From Gammaproteobacteria bacterium (lineage in GTDB: Bacteria > Bacillota_I > Bacilli_A > Izemoplasmatales > UBA1188): DNA of 5,445 nt. Shown piece by piece: positions 1-5,445 of the stretch. Each line of letters starts with the position of its first letter. Position 1 is the stretch's first letter. A program made the translations under genes and the position numbers. The DNA lies in the NCBI GenBank assembly GCA_024691665.1, contig JAILNJ010000095.1:1-5445 (forward strand). The letters run 5' to 3'. Under the pieces are notes generated by a model, which saw only the letters and a program-made list of their open reading frames with translations, searched no databases and was not told the DNA's origin.

Positions 1-1
1 C

Positions 2-2152
2 ACCATTGATTTTGGCGATAAAGGACTAGTTACTATCTTTGGTGAATCAGGTTGTGGTAAGACTACCCTACTTAATGTGATTGGTCTTATGGATAAGTTT
101 GATTCAGGAATTATCACAATTGGTGATGATACATTTAAAAAGTATCAACCAGCTAAATTTGATGAAATAAGAAATAAAAGAATTGGATATATCTTCCAAA
201 ACTATAACTTAGTCGCAACTAAGAGTGTATATGATAACGTAGCTTTGCCTTTAACTATCATTGGTATTAAAGATAAAGATGAAATTGAAAAGAAAGTAAT
301 GTACGCTTTGAAAGTAGTTGGACTTGATAAGTTTAAAAAGAGAAATGTCACAATGTTATCTGGTGGTCAACAACAACGTGTCGCAATTGCTCGTGCCATT
401 GCGAAGAATCCAGATTTAATTATTGCGGATGAACCTACTGGAAACTTAGACTCTGCGAATACTTTTGAAATCATGAATATTATTAAAGAGATTTCTAAAG
501 AAAGATTAGTAATTTTAGTATCTCATGAAAGAAGTATTGCGGAACATTATTCTGATAGAGTTATTGAATTAAAAGATGGAATAGTAGTTAAAGATTATAA
601 TAATGTTTCATCTTCATATAGCTTCTCAGATCAAAGAAATATTTATTTAAAGGATTATGAATTAAACACTCAATCTAGCGATAATTCATCTTTAAATATT
701 TATGATGATAAAAAGAACGATACTAAGGTTGACTTAGATATCGTTATTAGAAATGGTGAAATTTATATTAAACCAAAATCGGGTTCAAAGGTTCATTTAG
801 TAGATGAACTTAGTGAAACTAAATTCATTGATTCAAGTGAAAAAGAATTCGCTGAAAGCGTTAAGAAGAATCAAAACTTTAGTTTAGATGAACTTGGTGA
901 ATTATCTTCAAATTCTAAAGTAAAGAAGACTGGTTATATTAATTTCTTTAAAGCTATTAAGAATGCGTTCAGTGGAAAGAATAGATTCTTAAAGAGACTT
1001 AAGTTTACTTTTGTAGCATTTATTCTTACAACTGTAATATTCACATTTAACTTAGCTAGTATTGTGTCTAAGGTTAAAGTTGATAAGAAACAATTCTTAA
1101 ACACAAGTGTGAATACTGTCTATGTATCTTTATCAAATCAAGAATCTAAGAGTCAAGAATACATTGATGAACTAGTAGCGAGAGCTAAGAGTATTGAAGG
1201 ATTTAAAGAAATTAGATCAGTTGAAACTACTAATGCGTATTTAGGAATTAGAATTAATTCGTTCTATCAAGCCAATAGACCAATTAATGTTAGTGGATAT
1301 TTAGTAGATAATGATAAATATTCAACTAAGATTATTAATGGTAGAGATATTTCAGGTGATAATGAAATGGTTATCTCTAAGTGGGTTGCGGAAGCAATAC
1401 TTAAAGATTCATTCGCAAAACCTTATGGAATAGTATCGTTTGATGATATCTTAGGTCTTGATACAGCGGCCTTAACTGGAGAACCTGGTTCAGCACCTGT
1501 AATAATTGTTGGTATATGTGATGAAGAATCGCCAGTAACTAAAGTATCACACAATATTTATAGTGCTTTATATGATGGAACTGTCACAATTCCTGATTAT
1601 GGTTATAGTAGAGGAGAAGTAACTGGTGTATTCATTGAAACTACTAATAAAGAATTAATGGTTCAAGAATTAAAAAAGAATTACCAAAGAGTATATGACA
1701 CAGTTAAAGATGGTAAGAAGACATATTTTAAAGAAACCATTGAAAAGAGTATGAATACTCTTATCGCTCTTGGAGTAATGACTTTAGCTTTAGCTTTATA
1801 TATCTTACTCTTCTCTAGATCTTCAATGTTTAAGAAGATTAAAGATATTGGAATATTAAGAACTGTAGGAGCTAAGAGAAGTGATGTGATTAATATTTTC
1901 GCAGGTGAGATGTTTAGTCTTACAACTGTGACATCTTTAATCGCATATATCGCATCTACCGCTGTAATACTATTCTTAAAGTTTAGACTTAATTTAGGTG
2001 TGATTGGCGTATCAATCTTTGAGATTACACCACTCTCATTCATTATCGGATTATTCTTAATATATGGACTTAACATATTCGCAGGAGTTTTACCAGTTAT
2101 GACATTAATGGGTAAAACACCTATCGATATTATAAAGAAATACGATATTTAA
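2..2152 (+). CDS. ABC transporter, ATP-binding domain fused to MacB/FtsX-type permease (5' partial)
   Basis: The reading frame is open from base 2, so the first in-frame start candidate (GTG at 77) is not the real start: the Walker A motif GESGCGKTT lies upstream of it at 41-67. By comparison with family members roughly 25 N-terminal residues are missing; 716 residues are visible. The nucleotide-binding domain shows the Q-loop Gln (197-199), signature LSGGQ (356-370), Walker B ending in Asp-Glu (428-433) followed by PTGNLDS, and the H-switch His (524-526). This motif set is typical of the LolD/MacB ATPase family. A long hydrophilic linker (about 593-1000) leads to one membrane helix (about 1001-1066), an extracytoplasmic domain of about 230 residues, then three helices (about 1754-1816, 1916-1978, 2027-2101). 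The segment IKDIGILRTVGAKRSD after the second helix is the FtsX/MacB permease hallmark. Such proteins usually dimerise and couple ATP hydrolysis to work outside the membrane: export of peptides, lipids or drugs, or mechanotransmission. The substrate cannot be told from sequence. The stop is TAA at 2150-2152. Confidence 0.93.
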   Translation, partial: TIDFGDKGLVTIFGESGCGKTTLLNVIGLMDKFDSGIITIGDDTFKKYQPAKFDEIRNKRIGYIFQNYNLVATKSVYDNVALPLTIIGIKDKDEIEKKVMYALKVVGLDKFKKRNVTMLSGGQQQRVAIARAIAKNPDLIIADEPTGNLDSANTFEIMNIIKEISKERLVILVSHERSIAEHYSDRVIELKDGIVVKDYNNVSSSYSFSDQRNIYLKDYELNTQSSDNSSLNIYDDKKNDTKVDLDIVIRNGEIYIKPKSGSKVHLVDELSETKFIDSSEKEFAESVKKNQNFSLDELGELSSNSKVKKTGYINFFKAIKNAFSGKNRFLKRLKFTFVAFILTTVIFTFNLASIVSKVKVDKKQFLNTSVNTVYVSLSNQESKSQEYIDELVARAKSIEGFKEIRSVETTNAYLGIRINSFYQANRPINVSGYLVDNDKYSTKIINGRDISGDNEMVISKWVAEAILKDSFAKPYGIVSFDDILGLDTAALTGEPGSAPVIIVGICDEESPVTKVSHNIYSALYDGTVTIPDYGYSRGEVTGVFIETTNKELMVQELKKNYQRVYDTVKDGKKTYFKETIEKSMNTLIALGVMTLALALYILLFSRSSMFKKIKDIGILRTVGAKRSDVINIFAGEMFSLTTVTSLIAYIASTAVILFLKFRLNLGVIGVSIFEITPLSFIIGLFLIYGLNIFAGVLPVMTLMGKTPIDIIKKYDI

Positions 2153-2154
2153 AA

Positions 2155-2160
2155 CGGAGG
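2155..2160 (+). promoter_or_regulatory. Shine-Dalgarno site of the CvpA-like gene
   Basis: CGGAGG lies 6 nt before the ATG at 2167 and 2 nt after the TAA of the ABC transporter gene. It is the strongest ribosome binding site in the window and fixes the start of the downstream gene. Confidence 0.85.
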
Positions 2161-2166
2161 TATATT

Positions 2167-3735
2167 ATGAATTACGTAGATATCGCAATCATTGTACTTT
2201 TAGTGCTTGCATTCTTCTTTGGTTTTATAGGAAAACTTTCTCATAAAATCACTCACTTAGTAATGCTTGCACTATCACTTGCTTTAGCATTTATTTTAGG
2301 TACTGTTCTAGCAGATTCTGGACTAGCTGATAAAATTATCTCATGGTTTAAACTTGAGAGTTATATAGAAATGATGAAGGAGGCATCTCCACAATTCCTC
2401 GTATTATTCGGTGGAATTAAGAGATTTGTATTGTTCTTTGCATTCTCTATTGTATTATTCTTAATCTTTGGTTTCTTTGGATTAATAATCAATCATGCAT
2501 TATTCAAATCAAAGAAGAAACAAGTTCAAGAAGGTGAAAAGAAAAAGTTCAAAAATACTGCACTATTTGGCGGACAAGTTATTTCAGTTGTTTGGATGGC
2601 AGTTTTATTATTATTCTTCTTAACACCTGTAGCTGCATTTAGAGGACCTGCTAAAACTGCAGTAACTATGAACTATTCTGAAGATCATACTCCTACAACT
2701 GTAGATAAAGTATTTGATCAAGTTGATGGTTCTAAGATGCTTGCATTTACTGATAAGCTTCTTGAAAAGAAAGTAATTCCATTTATGAGTTATTCTAAGA
2801 CAGACTCTGAAGGTAAAGTTCATACATATTATTTAAATGAAGATGCAAATGGTATTGATAGATTATTAAGTATTCTTAAGAACTTTAAATCTAAGAACGT
2901 TAATTTATCAGGTTTATCTCTTGAAGATAAAGAAGGCATCTCTAAAGCATTAGACGCTCTTGGTGAAACTTTAACTGAAGTTGATGCTATGAGAGAAGAA
3001 TATGGAGATGACACAACTATTACTATTATTATTGGCGACCTTGTTAAGTATGTATTCAGTGATGTAGCTGAAGATGCTAAACCACAGCTTCTTAAGTCGC
3101 TCATGAATGGTGGTAGTGAGTATTTAGAAGGATTTGATTATTATAAAGATCCTTATAAAGATAAAATCCCATCAGTACTTGTTCAAGTATTAGTTGATAA
3201 AACTAAATCATCTGATTCTAGTATGGCTGATTTACTTAAGTATGTAGATGTACACAACTATACATTTGAAGAATTAAAAGCTAATATTCTATCAATTCCA
3301 GACTTACTTAACCTCTTTACATCAAAGACAGTTAAGACTGAACAAGAAGTTAAGAATGCATTAACCGCTTCTCCACTTTGTAAACAAGTTCTAAAGGGAA
3401 TTATGGAAAAATACTATGGCGCAGGTTCTACATTAGTTGATGGTGTAGATTATGATAAAGAAGCTTTAGCTATTAGTACAGTACTTAATTACGCTAATAG
3501 TGAAGATAACTCTTTACTCGATGCAGTAGCACTCTCTGAAGCACTTGGTGAATCAGATATTCTCCCTGCACTCATTGATTACTACAATGGCGCAAACCCT
3601 GATAGTAAGATTGAAATTAAAGTTGACCCAGTTAAATACGCTGCAGTAAATGCTGCACTCGCTGCTGAACTAGCTGCTGGTCACTTAACAACAAAACAAT
3701 ACGAAACATATAGAGATATTTTCAAATCAGAATAA
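2167..3735 (+). CDS. CvpA-like multi-pass membrane protein with large extracytoplasmic C-terminal domain
   Basis: The 522-residue product starts at an ATG with a strong Shine-Dalgarno site. Four hydrophobic helices are visible at about residues 5-21, 28-49, 86-110 and 134-157. The start (NYVDIAIIVLLVLAFFFGF), the short loop to helix 2, the basic loop after helix 3 (KSKKK...GEKKKFKN) and the Gly-rich opening of helix 4 (FGGQVISVVW) resemble the CvpA family (colicin V production protein), whose members are about 160-200 residues. The match is by pattern only. By the positive-inside rule the basic loop is cytoplasmic, which puts the N terminus and the tail of about 360 residues (158-522) outside. 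The tail is hydrophilic, mostly helical in appearance, rich in Lys, Asp, Ser and Leu, with a single Cys (405) and an Ala-rich stretch near residues 491-504. I do not recognise it. The gene sits between an ABC transporter (14-nt gap) and the hydrolase/pseudouridine synthase gene (2-nt gap). The membrane-protein call is secure; the CvpA assignment is moderate and the function unknown. Confidence 0.8.
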   Translation: MNYVDIAIIVLLVLAFFFGFIGKLSHKITHLVMLALSLALAFILGTVLADSGLADKIISWFKLESYIEMMKEASPQFLVLFGGIKRFVLFFAFSIVLFLIFGFFGLIINHALFKSKKKQVQEGEKKKFKNTALFGGQVISVVWMAVLLLFFLTPVAAFRGPAKTAVTMNYSEDHTPTTVDKVFDQVDGSKMLAFTDKLLEKKVIPFMSYSKTDSEGKVHTYYLNEDANGIDRLLSILKNFKSKNVNLSGLSLEDKEGISKALDALGETLTEVDAMREEYGDDTTITIIIGDLVKYVFSDVAEDAKPQLLKSLMNGGSEYLEGFDYYKDPYKDKIPSVLVQVLVDKTKSSDSSMADLLKYVDVHNYTFEELKANILSIPDLLNLFTSKTVKTEQEVKNALTASPLCKQVLKGIMEKYYGAGSTLVDGVDYDKEALAISTVLNYANSEDNSLLDAVALSEALGESDILPALIDYYNGANPDSKIEIKVDPVKYAAVNAALAAELAAGHLTTKQYETYRDIFKSE

Positions 3736-3737
3736 TT

Positions 3738-5030
3738 ATGTTTAAAACACTTTCTAATGGACAAAGGATATCATTTACTGAATACAATAAAGATAGAAGT
3801 AAATCTATCCTTTTTCTCCATGGAAATGGTGAGGATTCTCATACATATGATTCATTAATTGATAGCTTATCTGATTTTCATCTAATTTTAATGGATTCAA
3901 GAAGTCATGGTGAATCAGCTAAAGGAAAACTTTCATATAAACTTATGGCTGAGGATGCATATTTACTTCTAAATGAACTAAATATTGATGAAATAAATGT
4001 GGTTGGCTATAGTGATGGAGGTATTATTGCCTTATATCTATCTTTAATAGATGAAACATTAGTTAAAAAGATGTTCCTTCTTGGAGTTAACTATGACACA
4101 AATGGTCTTAAAGATGATTCAATTGATGAAATAAAAAGAGGATATAAAGAAACTAAAAGTGAGTATCTTAAGCTAATGCTTAAAGAACCTCACTTAAATG
4201 TTAATGATTTAAAGGCAATTGATTCAAGAGCGATTATTATCACATCAGATTCTGATTGTATAAAGATGGATCACTCAATGTCTTTAAAAGAAAATATTAA
4301 AAATACATCATTTTATAATTTAGGTGATACACGCCATGAAGACTTAGTAGATAATGAGAGGACACTTGATATTATTAAATATGAAATGTCTTTAGATATT
4401 TACTATGAAGATAACCACGTAATTGTGGTTGATAAACCTTGTGGAGTGTTGTCTCAAGAAGATAAATATAATACTGATGATTTACTAAACCAAGTTAAGT
4501 TATATTTAAAATTTAAATATAATAAACCAGGCAACGTCTATCTCGCATTAATCTCAAGACTTGATAGAAATGTGAGTGGACTTATGGTTTTTAGTAAGTC
4601 TACAAAGGCTACTGAGAGACTCAATTGTGAAAGACCTGTGAAAACTTATCAAGCTCTAGTTCTTGGAAAATTTGATAAGAAATGCGGAACTATTACTTTA
4701 AAACTTTCCAAAGATGAAGATAAAAGAATAGCCTATATTGATGAGAAATCAGGGAAAAATAGTGTTACACACTATGAGGTAGTAGAAGAAATTGATAACT
4801 ATTCTTTAGTTGACGTTACTATTGATACTGGAAGATTCCACCAGATTAGATTTTCGATGTCTTATGTAGGTCACCCAATTTTTGGTGACTATAAATACAA
4901 TAAAGGTGTAGAATATAGTGGCTCTGAAATTGCGCTAGACGCATATCGAGTTAAGTTTATTCATCCAATCACAAAAGATGATATAATCATTGAGAGGGAA
5001 AAAGACCTCAGAGAAATGATAAGGAAGTAG
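3738..5030 (+). CDS. Fusion protein: alpha/beta hydrolase + RluA-type pseudouridine synthase
   Basis: One uninterrupted 430-residue frame joins two enzymes. Residues 1-216 form a compact alpha/beta hydrolase: oxyanion-loop HGNG (28-31), nucleophile elbow GYSDGG with Ser92, a probable acid at Asp171 or Asp173 in a TSDSD strand end, and His200 in GDTRHED. The whole triad is thus present. Substrate is unknown; serine esterases and peptidases share this fold. Residues about 217-430 form an RluA-family catalytic domain that converts specific RNA uridines to pseudouridine: YEDNHVIVVDKPCGVL (223-238), RLDR (274-277) with catalytic Asp276, KTY (302-304), GRFHQIR (365-371), IFGDYKY (381-387) and a terminal HP motif (409-410). 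No S4 RNA-binding domain precedes it, as in the short members RluA and TruC. Residue 273 is Ser where RluA proteins usually have His. The ATG lies 2 nt after the previous stop with no clear Shine-Dalgarno, so translational coupling is likely. The stop is TAG at 5028-5030. Domain calls are firm; which RNA site is modified is not known. Confidence 0.92.
   Translation: MFKTLSNGQRISFTEYNKDRSKSILFLHGNGEDSHTYDSLIDSLSDFHLILMDSRSHGESAKGKLSYKLMAEDAYLLLNELNIDEINVVGYSDGGIIALYLSLIDETLVKKMFLLGVNYDTNGLKDDSIDEIKRGYKETKSEYLKLMLKEPHLNVNDLKAIDSRAIIITSDSDCIKMDHSMSLKENIKNTSFYNLGDTRHEDLVDNERTLDIIKYEMSLDIYYEDNHVIVVDKPCGVLSQEDKYNTDDLLNQVKLYLKFKYNKPGNVYLALISRLDRNVSGLMVFSKSTKATERLNCERPVKTYQALVLGKFDKKCGTITLKLSKDEDKRIAYIDEKSGKNSVTHYEVVEEIDNYSLVDVTIDTGRFHQIRFSMSYVGHPIFGDYKYNKGVEYSGSEIALDAYRVKFIHPITKDDIIIEREKDLREMIRK
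5021..5027 (+). promoter_or_regulatory. Shine-Dalgarno site of the lipoprotein gene
   Basis: AAGGAAG lies within the last codons of the fusion gene, directly before its TAG. The AGGA core is 9 nt from the ATG at 5035. It supports the start chosen for the partial lipoprotein gene. Confidence 0.7.
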
Positions 5031-5034
5031 AAGT

Positions 5035-5445
5035 ATGAAGAAAAGATTATTACTCTTAATATTATCCTTAATAACTGTATTTTCACTAAGCGCTTGTGCT
5101 TATACTTTTAAGACAACTGGAATTAATGGTGACTATCATAAAGGTAATGGTCTTAAACTTGGATATGAATACGTATATGGCTACTATAACCCACTATCTT
5201 ATGAAGATGAAACATATGAAGATGTTCTTGATTTAGTATTCTTAAAACTCTTCCCTAAAGATAGAGATAATAATTATATCTATGATATTAAAGATGAATC
5301 AGGTAGAGAGGTTGATGGATACATCTATACATCACCCGCATCACTAAGAGTTCATGAAACTGAAGAAGGCACATTCAAATATATCATCACCTTAAAAGAT
5401 GGTATCGCATCAAATACTGGTTCAGTATATGATTCAAAAGATTTA
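5035..5445 (+). CDS. Predicted lipoprotein of unknown function (3' partial)
   Basis: An open frame runs from the ATG at 5035 to the last base of the window (137 codons, no stop), so the C terminus is missing. The N terminus is a textbook lipoprotein signal peptide: MKKR, a hydrophobic core LLLLILSLITVF (residues 5-16), then the lipobox LSAC (18-21), with Cys21 as the predicted lipidated residue after cleavage by signal peptidase II. The mature protein is Tyr- and Asp-rich (GYEYVYGYYNP near 43-53; several acidic stretches) and looks like a soluble, beta-rich domain anchored on the outer face of the membrane. I recognise no family. A Shine-Dalgarno site precedes it and the gap to the fusion gene is 4 nt, so it is probably co-transcribed. 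It may work with the upstream ABC transporter or membrane protein, but only position supports that. Confidence 0.85.
   Translation, partial: MKKRLLLLILSLITVFSLSACAYTFKTTGINGDYHKGNGLKLGYEYVYGYYNPLSYEDETYEDVLDLVFLKLFPKDRDNNYIYDIKDESGREVDGYIYTSPASLRVHETEEGTFKYIITLKDGIASNTGSVYDSKDL

Noticed and set aside
77..79. GTG as the start of the ABC transporter
   Set aside because: The frame is open upstream and encodes the Walker A motif at 41-67, which a start at 77 would remove.
1681..2076. Minus-strand open frame of 131 codons
   Set aside because: It lies wholly inside the permease part of the ABC gene, opposite conserved FtsX/MacB sequence, and has no recognisable motif; a shadow of the real gene.
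2376..2383. Strong Shine-Dalgarno-like AAGGAGG inside the CvpA-like gene
   Set aside because: No start codon follows at suitable spacing with a meaningful frame; it encodes Lys-Glu-Ala in the real gene.
2620..3104. Two minus-strand open frames (67 and 91 codons)
   Set aside because: Both are antisense to the CvpA-like protein gene, have low-complexity Ser/Ile/Leu composition and no supporting signals.
3623..3660. TTGACC followed by AT-rich sequence, as a possible promoter for the fusion gene
   Set aside because: No good -10 box at the right distance, and the sequence is explained as coding; such matches are common in AT-rich DNA.
1..5445. UGA-as-tryptophan genetic code
   Set aside because: The visible tryptophans are all TGG and the frames need no TGA read-through; the standard code explains everything, although only three Trp codons are available.

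Overview
The window is an AT-rich (by eye about 30% G+C), tightly packed stretch with all genes on the + strand. Purine-rich Shine-Dalgarno sites, AGA-dominated arginine, a LSAC lipobox and Gram-positive-style membrane proteins suggest a low-G+C Bacillota/Mycoplasmatota-type bacterium (Erysipelotrichia-, RF39- or Acholeplasma-like). The three tryptophan codons seen are all TGG and the three visible stops are TAA, TAA and TAG. That fits the standard code better than the UGA=Trp mycoplasma code, though three codons are little evidence.

Layout: (1) bases 2-2152 hold a 5'-truncated ABC transporter in which an ATPase is fused to a MacB/FtsX-type permease; only the extreme N terminus is missing. 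(2) Bases 2167-3735 encode a 522-residue membrane protein with a CvpA-like four-helix N terminus and a tail of about 360 residues predicted to lie outside the cell. (3) Bases 3738-5030 encode an unusual single polypeptide joining a compact alpha/beta hydrolase (residues 1 to about 216) to an RluA-type pseudouridine synthase (about 217-430). (4) From 5035 to the window end runs a previously uncalled, 3'-truncated lipoprotein gene with a clear signal peptide and lipobox.

The gaps between genes are 14, 2 and 4 nt. I see no terminator or convincing promoter inside the window, so the four genes are most simply read as one operon transcribed from a promoter upstream of base 1. Three of the four products are envelope proteins (ABC exporter/mechanotransmission-type permease, membrane protein with a large outer domain, lipoprotein), so a shared cell-envelope role is possible but inferred from position only. 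The hydrolase-pseudouridine synthase fusion is the odd member and the most noteworthy feature. I found no RNA gene, CRISPR array, mobile element or significant repeat, and no gene-free stretch longer than 14 bases.
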